DNA of 64,000 bases from Amblyomma americanum. Its lineage: Eukaryota; Arthropoda; Arachnida; Ixodida; Ixodidae. Below, piece after piece: positions 42,731 through 53,520 of this stretch; the stretch's first letter is position 1, and the number at the start of each line of letters is the position of its first letter. Position numbers and translations under genes: made by a program. The stretch is from positions 113,585,223 through 113,649,222 of the forward strand of contig NC_135498.1 of assembly GCF_052857255.1 (NCBI RefSeq), read 5' to 3'. The notes beneath the pieces were generated by a model. The model ran no database searches. It had not been told where the DNA came from and was given only the letters and a program-made list of their open reading frames with translations.

Positions 42731-45700
42731 CCCTGTGTTAAGAGACATGTGTGGTTATGTTTTCTGGCGCTCAAATGTGTCGGCCCAGCAATCTCTGTAT
42801 AAAGAGCAGCAAATTCTGAGCAACGAGAAACCAGTTTGCTGTTGGGTTATTTCATGCGTTTTGAACTGTTTAACACGAAACGGTAAAAGCTTGGACTGCA
42901 CAAAAGAACAATAGGTACATAATAAGGCTGAAACAAAGCACCTGCACAAGGACGAGGGAAGAGATGAGAAAAGCCTTAATATATCATACCAAGTTGCCTA
43001 TCAGTCTGCGTTACACTTCATTACAGGTACAGCCAGCCAAATCTTTACCTAGCGTGAAAATTTGAAGTAGACTTGCGGAAAGCTCAATATTAGGCACGGG
43101 CTTAGTCAGCCAGTGCTTAGATTTGATATTATCGTAAGTTTGCTCTTCATAAACTGCAGGAGCACGGAAATCGCGGCCGTCACGCAAGCTAGCGTAAGAT
43201 TTCGGGAGCTGTACATGAGTGTATCAGAGAGGTTCTCTAAAATCAACTATGCTTTGTAACGCACCGCAATCCTGCACTCATAAATGTTAAATGGAATGTT
43301 GAGAAATAGTTCGCATGCTTGTTACAGGACAGCATTGTGGGATGCGATTGAGTTCCAAAATTTGGAAATTTGCCACGTACTAAAAATTATTTTGTTTGCT
43401 GGTTAATCAAATGCTGCTTTAATAAATATGTTATCTGCGAGGAAAAATGCCTGGCAAAAAAGTTTTAAAAAGAACTAATAAAAAGATCATCAATATATCA
43501 TCGAAGGAAGAGAAATCTGAGTGCAATAAGAAACCAAATATAGGGGACGAAAACATTGCTCGGGGTTTTTTGGGGACGGAGTATTTGAGGCACGGAAGAA
43601 AACATTGCGTTAGAGAAAGCATTGGCTTCATGACGTTCTTCAGAGAGCCCCAACTCATGCACACGCTCTTATAGTATCCCTTATATGTTTCCTTCGCTTA
43701 TGGTTGTCATTTTGAAATTCCTTTCATATGCGATAATTGTTCAATAGCTCTACAAAAAGCTTATAATAATACACAGGTAAAATACGCAGCACCTCGTTTA
43801 TTTTTTTTTCTCCATTGTGACTGACATCATCGACGTTTCTACTATTTCCTTTATTCCTCTTCGACCTCGTCGTCAGCTCTTTACTAACGAAGACCACAGG
43901 GCCACTATACTCACCTGTCTTGAATCTTCTTCCTTTTGAAGACTGTATGACAAGATTATTCCATTTGTGGCGTGTTTTCACTTGCGCTTTGATTGCACGT
44001 CTTCATGATTCCTAGTTTCCGTGCTGTCTTTTCGAGACCCCAGTATAAATGGCACAATGTACAAGACTAAAAAAACATTAAAAATGTTTTAGATGTCCCG
44101 TTCTATCTTGGTCCTTTCTTTCGAGATGTCTATTCTCGAGTATTAAAATGAACAACCGTATCTTTCATGAACAGTATTTATTTGCAGGCTTTGTTGAAGG
44201 CCAAGTTCGAAGATTATGGACTGATGGCGGTAGCAAACGGTGCGACTCATTGTGATAAGATATTTATATTTTTCGTTGGGGGTGATGCCTGCCTTTTAGC
44301 ACAACAATGTGGGCGATTCTCCAGCAGTGGTCAGCTGTTACCAGTCCGCTCCACAAAATCCGTGCGTGTGGGCAGCATCCAAGGTGACGCGAGACTGAAT
44401 GTGCTTAAAGGACAAAAGTTGCTTTTAACCTGCATTCTGTCTCCTTTTGAGACTCGCGTATAATGAGATGTCCATCTTAAAACTGAAGATTGGTTTTTGG
44501 CCCTGGATCGACCGCTTGTTGACAGGTATCAGGAACAATAGCTTGATCCGCTTTGTGTGCCCATAAATGTTTGTTGCGGCGCCAATTTGTTTGCAGGGTG
44601 TTGACCGCGACCTTTGCGTTCCTGAATATTTCTCGTTCAAGGAACTAAATAACGCAGCTCGGGTCGTTTCATGCAGGTTTGAATGCTTTAAAGCACGGGA
44701 ATTCGTTAGTTAACACTAAAAATGCCATTAAAAGTATACGGAACAAGGCTCAACAAGTGACACTAAGCCTAGCCGCTTATAGGGCTTCCATGGCAGCCAA
44801 TGAATATTTTTTTTTTGTTTTTACGTCATGAATGATGCGAATGCGTTATATTTGAACGTCCATGTCCCGTTTAGTGGCACCAAAAAAAAACTAGAATCTT
44901 TTGTCCTCAAATCCTGCTAATGATTTTCCTCTTGATGTCCTCCCCTCCCTCAATGAGCTCGGTGGGGTCGATGTTAATCACTTCAGATGGGTTGTTCAAG
45001 TATGCGGTTTTTACACTGTGGTTCCCTTCTGGCCAGAACTTAGCCTTGTACGCCTACAGTAACAGCCTTTGTTGATTTAATTTGCGACGACAGTCTACAC
45101 GCTCCTCCACGTGAACCTGTGCGTCTCTTTTCTGCGCTACGGAAGACAGTGGCCTAAGCTTCCTCACGTTAACTTCAGGTTGAAAAAATTACTAAGCTTG
45201 AGAAAGACTCTATTGTGCTTATTTCAGGGAGCTAAAATATTCCGAGTAAATCTAATAATGAAGCGAAGTGATTGCAAGTGTTCAAGGTGCCGGCAGCAAT
45301 TATCTCGCCCACGCCGAGAATTCTGCCGATCGCAACAGCTCATGTACAACGTTCGTTCGCCATGCTATGTACCTTTCGCTATGCACTATTTTTCAGTGTG
45401 TTTAGCAGAACTCTAGAGCCGCAGCGTTTGTTTCGACTGCCAATTATTCCTCAACGACAACTCAGGAAGGGTTAATCGTTCCAAACAGTGCTCTTAGAGT
45501 CGCAGCCTTTAACAAGCAGGGAAATGGAACTTTCGGCGCTAAGCGCACCACACTCATCCAAAAGTGGGATTGTTTATTTGCATTAAAATGTTGCTTACGG
45601 GAAATGATACAGGTTTTCTGTACAAAACGTGGACCTGCTCACTATGCGCACCTGCTGCACTGCATGCGTCACACGATTTCTGAGCAGCTCAAAGCCGTTC

Positions 45701-45745
45701 CTTTTTGAAGAGCTAACGAGTGGCCTGTAGGCACTGTGCGAAGCA
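42731..45745. other. Unassigned DNA
   Basis: Nothing could be named. Opposed open frames at 43.43-43.67 kb (75-77 codons) cover the same bases and lack motifs. Confidence 0.5.
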
Positions 45746-45749
45746 AAGA

Positions 45750-46645
45750 ATTCGCCTGAAGTACAGAGCAAACTTGGACACGGACAGAAGGAAGACACAC
45801 AGACGGGGAAATAAATAGGTGCCACCAAACAATCGAAATAAGAACAACACACACATTTATTCATGACACCAAAGAAGCCGTTGCTACCTCACTTGCGTGT
45901 GGCTAAAAGTCCAATTCTTTAGATGATTTTCCCAAACAGGGGCTGCTGGCGTATGTGTCTGCTGACCTGGTGATTTTTGCGGTGTCGATGATTTCACGCG
46001 TTAGCGTATTATTGTGCTTGCTTATTACATTGGTCTTCTTGAAGTCCGGCTGGACGTTTTTTCTGTAACAATCTCTGCAATGAATGTCTAGATGCCCTTT
46101 CACGATTTTATACACGTTTTAATTGCAATCACTGAGGCGTTCGTAAGGCATCTGCCCGTCTGGCCAATGTGTTGTTTGCCGCATGATAGTGGGATGACAT
46201 AGGCACCACCTTCTTGGCAAGCTACAAAACGGTTCTCGTGATTAGTGGTACATTCTTAAGTGACATATGGTTAGTTAACTTTTTTACAAGTCTTACCTAG
46301 CTTTTCAGGAGCCGAGAAGACAATTATAACTTCAGCACGCTTGCCAATCTTTTTCAGGCTGTGTGCGAAACGGTGACTGTAGGGGATCACCATGGTTTCT
46401 TATTTTTCCTTGTTAACAAGATTAGCCGGGTTAATTTTTCAATCACACTTCGAAGCATGGATTGCGATATAGAGACAAGCAGTTGTTTGGGATAACCTGC
46501 CCTCAAGAGACGTTGGGTTTGGTGGTTGAAACTGTTTTCTAATGAATGAAAGCAAGACTTACTTAGAGCGCTGGTGAAGCACGACTTAGCTACGGCACGT
46601 ATTACCAGCTTTGAGTGACACGGAGTGTATTTAAGCAATTGCTTC
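45750..46645 (-). pseudogene. Penelope-like element 3' part (RT end plus GIY-YIG)
   Basis: This is the C-terminal half of a Penelope-like retroelement. In the sense direction the RT end reads YTPCHSKLVIRAVAKSCF and SENSFNHQTQRLLRAG-like sequence (46638-46387). The linker VIPYSHRFAHSLKKIGKRAE, VFSAPEKLG follows. The GIY-YIG endonuclease comes next: GAYVIPLSCGKQHIGQTGR near 46.21-46.15 kb and GHLDIHCRDC, FKKTNVIS, TLTREIIDTAKI in 45903-46115. That order is diagnostic of Penelope-like elements. The sequence then runs on into CGTCTGTGTGTCTTCCTTCT, shared with the opposite-strand copy. Frame breaks make it inactive. Confidence 0.88.
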
Positions 46646-46658
46646 CATAAACATCGAT

Positions 46659-46684
46659 GATTTAATTTAATTTAATTTAATTGA
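46659..46684. repeat. AATTT microsatellite
   Basis: About four to five tandem TTTAA/AATTT units lie between the two Penelope-like fragments. Confidence 0.85.
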
Positions 46685-46764
46685 AATTAATTATGGTAAC
46701 ATTATTATTCAAAATTAAATTATTTAACATCATAAATAAAGTTAACTGCAGTTAACTCACTGAA

Positions 46765-47330
46765 TGGCACGCAAGAATGTACCACTAATCACGAGAACCG
46801 TTTCATAGCTTGCCAAGAAGGTGTTATCTATATCATCCCACTATCATGCGGCAAACAGTATATTGACGAGACGGGCAGGTGCCTTACAAACTCCTCAAAG
46901 TGCATAACAACGACGTGTATGACACCGTGAAAGGGCATCTAGGCATTTATTGCAAATATTGTGACAGGAAAAATTGCAATCCGGACTTCAAGAAGACCAA
47001 GGTGATAAACGAGACCAAGAATCAGCTAACGCGTGAAACCATCGAAGCCAAAAAATATCGCCAGGTCAGCAGACACAAGCGTTAGCAGCCCCTCTTTGAC
47101 AATTTACTCTAAAAAATTTGACTTTTTAGCCACACGCAAGTGACATTGCGATGGCTCCTTTGGTGTCTTGAATGAATGTGCGTTTTTATTTTTGTTGTTT
47201 GATGGCCGCCTATTTATTTCGACGCTCAAGGTAATAAAATTTTAGTTGCAAGTCAGCGCCCGTCTGTGTGTTTTCCTTCTGTCGGTGTCCAAGTTCGCGC
47301 TGTTCACGGAATTGTCGTACCAACTCGCCC
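46765..47330 (+). pseudogene. Penelope-like element 3' end, inverted copy
   Basis: This is a second Penelope-like C-terminus on the opposite strand. GVIYIIPLSCGKQYIDETGR is the GIY-YIG start, with IGQTGR altered to IDETGR. GHLGIYCKYCDRKNC, FKKTKVIN, QLTRETIEAKKYR follow in 46879-47085. Downstream non-coding sequence (GCCACACGCAAGTGACATTG, CGTCTGTGTGTTTTCCTTCT, GTGTCCAAGTTCGCGCTGTT) matches the other copy too. It lacks the RT part, so it is more 5'-truncated. Confidence 0.88.
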
Positions 47331-49069
47331 AAGCATCTGTTTTAAAGAATTCGTGTCAAGTTACCCATGGGTGCAAACAATCAATTCGATGATGTCTTCA
47401 AGAAGAAATTTAAAAGCTCTCAAGCATGTAAGGGGCACCCTGGGGCTTCAGAATATAGAGTGGTGCGCCAATGGTTTTGGCCGACACTAATTTCGTGTAC
47501 ACATTATTTTTCCTTGGAGGGTCTATGAGCTAAATTGTGTTTTCAGCAGCTCGTTTGGGCTCAGTTGAAGTGGCCTGAAGACATCATTATGAACGCACTT
47601 GGTGCAAAGACAACAACAGAATGTTTTAGAGAATCCCTTGCTCATCTCAGATGTGTATGGCAAAATATTAACGCACGAAAACCTGCCATTCATTGGCAGT
47701 CAATTTCGCACCTCTCTCAGGTATCTGGGGAAAAAGCCTGCCACCTTAGTCTCGCACTGGCCTAGTGCGGAAGGTCTGGCAGAAAAGTCTGGGATGTCGT
47801 TGAGGTCTGTGGTTAGGAAATGAAGAACAAGCGAGCGTCTTCTCTCTAACTAGCTACGTTTTTTTCCTCCAACATCGGAATACCAAGCATATTTCGTCAC
47901 AGGAGTGCCTAAATATTGTTTTCTAAGGATGACCCTACCACCCGCTGCTGGATGCGGCAAAATGCAGTGAAGGGTTTCACAAGAACCGTTCATGAAGATG
48001 GTTCGACGAAGGTCTCGATCGTAGGGTTGCTATTTGTGAAACTGCTACGCTCTACCCTGCGCAGTAAGTTCAGTAGCTGTGTCGTTAGGCGGCTGATCCC
48101 AAGTTCGCGACTTAGATTCCCGCCATGCGAGCCGTGTTTTAATGGGGACAAATTACAAAACGCCCTCGTGCTGTGCAATAACAGCGCACTGTAGAAAACT
48201 TAAGGTAGCCCGTGTAATCCAGTGCCCTCCCTTACAGCATCCGTCATAGCACAAGCGTCGCTTTGGAATATTAAACCCTACAATTTAACATTTCATTGCT
48301 TCAAGATACCAAATATCCAGGCTCGCCACGTTGGCTCCAAGGTGCCCTAGCAAGACATATCGTGCTTTTCTGGAACAACGTGTGCACAACTACACCTCAA
48401 TGATAGCTCTTAGAGTGACAAAAATTGCAGTGAGGTATGGTTTCGAGGCTTGGAGCAATTCGAATGATCAGAGTGAAGCGACAACTCAGCAAGAGGGTGA
48501 AGAAAAGATAAAAACGGCCGCTGCGCCGTATTTGGCAACGAACACTGCTGCCATTAAAGGAGCGTCCCTGAAACAGAAAATTAGCGGTCTCATCCGTGCC
48601 GAGCCTAGATTATGCCACTGTAGTAACGCATGCGTGCATTCAGTTCAAAAGCGCTATTATGTTTGACCATGTTAACTACCACCTAGCCCCATTTCAAACC
48701 CTCTTAGTACAGACTCATGTTTTGTTGCAATAAACAAAGAACAGGTTTTGAGAAAAATTACATTTACGCGTGTGGTGTTTTGTGGGCTGTCGCGTATGAC
48801 AGCGAGTAACGGCATGTGGTAACTGAAGTAAGGCACATAGTTCATGCTGGTTACATCGACGTGTCGTGCAAAAATGCAATCAATGTAAAATGCACCTCTG
48901 CTTGTGGTTTGAGCAGTACTCGCGGAATGCTCAGCCAATTACGATTGCATTATGGAGGTCATAGCTTCCTAGCAACACAGTTGGCAGTTGATGAGTGAGA
49001 TATCAAAAAACCAAAAAAAATATGCAGCCGAATTGCGCAGTTAACTAAACGTGAAGTAGGTGCGCTAGC
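47331..49069. other. Unassigned DNA
   Basis: A 74-codon + frame at 47599-47823 (ENPLLISDVYGKILTHENLP) overlaps another frame of similar size. I cannot assign either. No repeat was recognised. Confidence 0.5.
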
Positions 49070-49165
49070 ACTGCTATTGTTGCGGTTGCAGAAAGAATGA
49101 AAAAGAAAGTGCACGGGCCTGCCCGCTAGCTCAAGCTGTGCCACAATCGCTGCCACGTGCAGACA
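49070..49165 (-). repeat. Dispersed repeat, partner at 42.58-42.73 kb
   Basis: This is the reverse-strand match of the 42.6-kb repeat. Flanks are not obviously homologous, so only this block is shared. Confidence 0.75.
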
Positions 49166-49509
49166 GTGTGAGAGTTGAAAGAGATGCGGAAAGAAGGGTT
49201 GAAAGAGAAGATCCCCGTCACCACAACCAGGTTGGCTGAAGTTACGAGGACGATTTCGTAACACACACACCTGGTCACTGCAGGCCTCGCCACATTTCTG
49301 AGAGCTCCTAGATCCCAGCACCGTAGGACCAGGAGGCCACCCTGTGCTAGCACTGCTTATCCCCAGTATAATTTTATAAGCGACGCGAAGTGCACCGGCG
49401 TTCTATGAGACCGCTCCGCCTTCTCGTCGCCTAAGTCGCGCGACACAGCGCCGCTACCGTCGTCTTTGCGCTTCAAGCTCACGGAGAGAGAAAGAGAGAG
49501 AGGAAGCAG

Positions 49510-49735
49510 GGGCCCTGCCGTGGCGGCCGCGTGTCGATAGAGGCGAAACGCAAAACGCGTCTGTTTGCAGTGCGATCAGTGCACTTTAAGGATCCCCAGG
49601 TGGCCGAAATTATTTCGGATCTCTCTGTTATGGCGGGTATTTCTTCCTTTCTTCTCTCACTCCCTCCTTTATTGCTTCCTTTACACCGCGGTTCAGGTGT
49701 CCGCCGAGATGTAAATGGCGCAATATCTCTGCGCC
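49510..49735 (+). mobile_element. Ruka-type SINE lacking its tRNA head
   Basis: The body is clear: TCGATAGAGGCGAAACGCAA, CAGTGCACTTTAAGGATCCC, CAGGTGGCCGAAATTATTTC and a pyrimidine-rich tail ending in the GTTCAGGTGTCCGCCGAGAT block. A short CCGTGGCGGC remnant joins directly to the body, so the A and B boxes are deleted. A GA-rich run precedes it. Confidence 0.85.
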
Positions 49736-50219
49736 ATTTCTTTTTTCAAAAACCAGTTTTTCGTTTTTCAATCTTATTCCCTGTCTAATAATCTTCACCG
49801 TGTAGAACCTCTCTCGGTTTTGAGAAAAAATTGGCGGTTGTTTAGCTCGGATATGCCAGAATATACAATACCAAGAGGGACGTTTCCCTGGTTGAGATTG
49901 TTGTGGTCGTTGTATGTTTAGCAATGAGAGACATTGGGCGTACACATCCTTTATTCATCTTGATTGAGAGAGACGAAAGCTGCCCGATGATATGTGAAGT
50001 AACATGCAGCGGTCTCAATTTTGTCGATGCAGTATTTGGATTTGTTAGAAACACTTTTGAATACAAGCTCTATAGTAGTTCCCCATTGTGTAGTCTGTAC
50101 GTGAGGGTCCGAAGCTTAAAGCAAAACGTTCCTCTCATATACTGACTAAGAGAGTCCTTTTTCCTATTGAAATCATCCAAAGCCACACACAACTGTGAAA
50201 CCTTGCCGCAGGGAGGGTT

Positions 50220-50274
50220 TCACACGTGGCAACCACATCACGTGGCAACCACATACACGTGGCAACCACATCAA
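50220..50274. repeat. Three-unit minisatellite
   Basis: ACGTGGCAACCACAT repeats three times at a 16-17 bp period. Confidence 0.9.
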
Positions 50275-50799
50275 TTGTACGCTTGACAGACGTTCCCGGT
50301 GCCAAGTAGGCTTCTTGGATGAAAGTGCCACTTTCCAGAAGCCGAACACAGCACGCGTCACTATTTTTCACGACCATCGAACGTAGATGTCTGACAAAGG
50401 TGATACCTTGTATCACGTACACACAGACTCCAGCGTTCTTATTTGGCTCAAGTCAACTTCCAGGCGACAACCTCAGTACCGAATGAGCTAATATTCTCTT
50501 GTCTATAGCGCCGTTTAGCAGCGGCTGGACTCCCCTTCTCTGCATGCATGTCAAACGTTGTGATGTAGACTACTTCTTCTGTTGATGTAGGAATAATGGA
50601 AAGTGGAAGAACACGGGCTTATCTACTGGAGGGCTAGCCTCCACGCCCACTGCCTGCGTGCCATAGAAGGAAGTTGGGAGGGGAAGATTGAAAGGAGACG
50701 GTAGGCGTGCAGCCGCAATGATCACGCCAGTTGACATATGCTGCCCCCTCAGGCCTAGATGCGGCCAGAGAGGCCGGTGGCCTCCAGGAAGGAGAGGAG

Positions 50800-50990
50800 G
50801 TGCCGGAAGGCCTTGGCAGGATGGTATTGGCGCATGCGCGCAACTGCTCATCCGCGTGACGTCACGATCGGCTTTAACGGCGGAGCTGGCGCTCGGCCGC
50901 GGTGACAGCGAAGCGCACGCCGCACTTTGCTCCTCTCCATTTGTCATGGTAACGGCGCATGCGCACCACTGGCTTCTCCCATGTACCGCG
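50800..50990. promoter_or_regulatory. CpG-rich block with NRF-1-like and CRE-like sites
   Basis: GGCGCATGCGCGC and GGCGCATGCGCACC flank GCGTGACGTCACGATC in a GC-rich setting. The make-up recalls a TATA-less promoter. No transcript or recognised gene starts here, so this is suggestive only. Confidence 0.3.
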
Positions 50991-51332
50991 AAATGCCCGA
51001 CTGGTGGCCCAGTGTAGCTCTGGCTACCAAAAAGGCGCATAGCTTCTTTTCCTCGGTGAACACCTCACAGGCGCCACGAACGCTGACTAAAACAATCAGT
51101 TGCCAAGTTTTTAGTCGACGTTCATGGTGAGCTTGAGCTGTGCACCGACAAACTGAACTAGCAATGCGCTTTTCCCTTTCTAAAAACCGAGAAAGGATTT
51201 AGACCACCCGGCCCGTCTTCGGACTGCCAACGTAGAAACTCTCCCAGACTATCTATCGTGTCCCTTCAAAATGGTTCAGGTGGCCACCGATATACGTGAA
51301 GCGGCAGTCCCAGGCTCGAAACCCGGACCAGA

Positions 51333-51600
51333 AGGGAGTGAGTGAGTTAGTGAGTGGGAGACTTTATTGTCCAACGGAAGAAGACGACCTCATCCTACCC
51401 TCCGGCTCTCTCTTTCAGTCTGCAGATGAGGGCCAAGGAGGATTGGGATAGACAGGGTCGCCGCGTTAGATGCTCGCCTGGATTTCTTGAATATCGGCAG
51501 CCTCTTGAGCTAGTTGGACGGCGAGGAGCTGGTCCTCAAGAACCAGGCTACGCAGCAGGAACCAGGGAGTATTTTTCGTTAACAATACGAAGTTTCTGAG
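51333..51600 (-). pseudogene. 3' end of a LINE
   Basis: In the sense direction it encodes the last residues of a tick LINE protein (LRSLVLEDQLLAVQLAQEAA, then a stop). A 3' UTR follows, with AATAAAG and a CTCACTAACTCACTCAC tail (51335-51365). The C-terminal helix resembles the one ending the 16.9-20.8 kb LINE. It is heavily 5'-truncated. Confidence 0.65.
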
Positions 51601-52224
51601 AAAGCTGCGTAGCTTTCTTTTGTAGCTGCATGCCTGCGCGCAGGCGGATGGCAGAGAGATTACTCCCTTGTTACAAACTTACTCCGCCTTGGGGAATTCC
51701 CATAAAATATCTCACAACATTTGTCGGTTACTGCGTCATTTCTTTTCCTTAAAAGAAAATTTTATTCAAGAAAATACATAAAAAATTTCGCCGTTATTAG
51801 TGCTTCAAATGATATTTGAAGCAATACGTTTCAACAAGAACTCACGAGAATTTAAATTTAAACTCCTCTGAGTCTCACTAGGGCACCAATGGATGTTCTA
51901 TAGCCTTGGTGGACGGAAGCATGACGAACAATAGGAGTTGATATTGTAGCCGTTAAGTGCATTCTTTCAGTCTGCATTCCTTCAGTGTGCGTTCCGGCCG
52001 CCGGCTTGCGTCGCTGTTCGATCTCCGGTCGTGCTCTTTTGCTCGGGTATCCTTCGGCTGGCGGGCTCCTGATTGTGGTGAGGCAGCCACCCACAAAGGC
52101 TCTTGCCTTAACGTCGTCGGTCCTGAGGTGGCTAGTCTGGAGGATGTCCTCGATGCGACAGCCTCAGTTGTTGGGTTCCCGAGTAAGTGTGAACTGCAGA
52201 GTAACTGTGAAGAGTGGAGCCGCC

Positions 52225-53443
52225 ATGGCTACAATCGTTGACGGGCCCTACCTTATCATCGGCAAGGAACGCGTCGCCACTATCTCCTCAGCCCTCAGGT
52301 GACCCAGGTGACTGTTCTCTTTCTGCCCGCCTGTATACCAAGTGACGCCGTTGCCAAGGCTGTCTCCCATTATGGAAATGTTCTGCAAATAAGTCGCGGC
52401 ATCATGGGGTTGCCTCCCACTGTCACCACCGGGACGCGGTATGTCGGAATTGAAATGAAGCCGGAATCGCCCGTACCTAAATACATCACGGTAGCCGGCC
52501 ACCACGTGATATGCGATTACAAAGGCATGCAGCGCATTTTCCGGCGTTGTCGGTCGACTGCGGACTTCTGGGCCCAATGCACGGCTCTTTTTTGCGCCCG
52601 CTCTGGGGTTTTTGTGAACCAAGGCCAAGGCTGTGTGCTGCCATGTCGACGTTGTGCTGATCGCCACGCTACTGTGGAATGCGCTGTCAAGCCCTCGTAC
52701 TCAGAGGCTGCTGCCCAAACTGCACCACTAGAGGCATCAAAGACAGCCGTGGAAACCATCAAGGGGCCCGGCGCTTCTGTTACCGACGCTGTTATGGGTG
52801 CTTTCTTTGTTTCTCAGCATCACTGGGTGGAAGAACCGGTGCCTGCGGCTGATTAGTGCAGCGCTGCACAAAGCAAGTCGGCAGTAGAGGTGCCTCCTCT
52901 GTCAGCCTCAGTCTCTGCAAGCGTACCTGCCGCTACGGAGGCCGAGCCCATTGTGCCCCGGCAAGTCTCTGATGCTCAGATGCTGATGCTGAGAACAAGC
53001 CGCTCTCTGAGGCCGCGCTGCAGCCCGCGGCCAGCACTGCGGTCTTGAGCAAGGACGCCAAAATATCTGAGGCCGATGGTGACAAGAGCAGCTTGCCATA
53101 CTCAGATTTCTCGGTCAGTTTCGTCATTGACGAGAGTTTCCTCGCGCCTGGGCAGTAGTCCAGGTCACCGTCTACTTCGTCATCGTGGTTTAGTGTCGAC
53201 ACTGAAGTGTCGGCTGGACAAGAGCCAAGGCCATCTTCAGACACTGAACCTGTGCATTCGCCGTCCTCTTCTGCATTGGGGAATAATTCCGGCACTTCAA
53301 GCACCCTGTTGTCGGTTGTTGAGATGGCGGCTTTGAGTTCGAGCTCAAAGCGTCCACATGCGTCGGCTATCTACTCGGACATTTCTGCTGGTGGACAAAG
53401 GAGGCCTCGTTCCTGCTCTGGTTCGATCCTACGAAAAAAGTAA
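52225..53443 (+). pseudogene. LINE ORF1 (RNA-binding protein)
   Basis: The start at 52225 lies in GAGCCGCCATGGC, a near-perfect Kozak context (MATIVDGPYLIIGKE). After a frame shift near 52.3 kb, 52299-52856 carries an RRM-like part (VTVLFLPACIPSDAVAKAVS, GTRYVGIEMKPESPVP). Cysteine motifs follow: CRSTADFWAQC, then CVLPCRRCADRHATVEC, both altered from CX2CX4HX4C. A serine-rich C-terminus ends at 53443 (SCSGSILRKK). ORF1 binds element RNA. Confidence 0.7.
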
Positions 53444-53520
53444 GATGTTTTGGTGCCGTTCGCGGTGCACTTTTTATTGCCTAAACATCGCGACTGCTCG
53501 TTTTATTTTTCATTTACAAA

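Larger units (their letters stand above)
49736..51332. other. Unassigned DNA with a CpG-rich block
   Basis: No coding family was recognised. It holds a minisatellite at 50220-50274 and a GC-rich, CpG-rich block at 50.62-51.03 kb. Confidence 0.5.

Noticed and set aside
43431..43674. Gene encoded at the opposed 75-77 codon frames
   Set aside because: Both strands are open over the same bases, with no motif and no splice support.
45903..46115. Host GIY-YIG nuclease gene
   Set aside because: It is linked to Penelope RT sequence upstream and broken by frame shifts, so it is a retroelement fragment.
50220..50274. CRISPR-like array
   Set aside because: Units are contiguous without spacers, only three copies, in a eukaryotic genome. 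It is a minisatellite.
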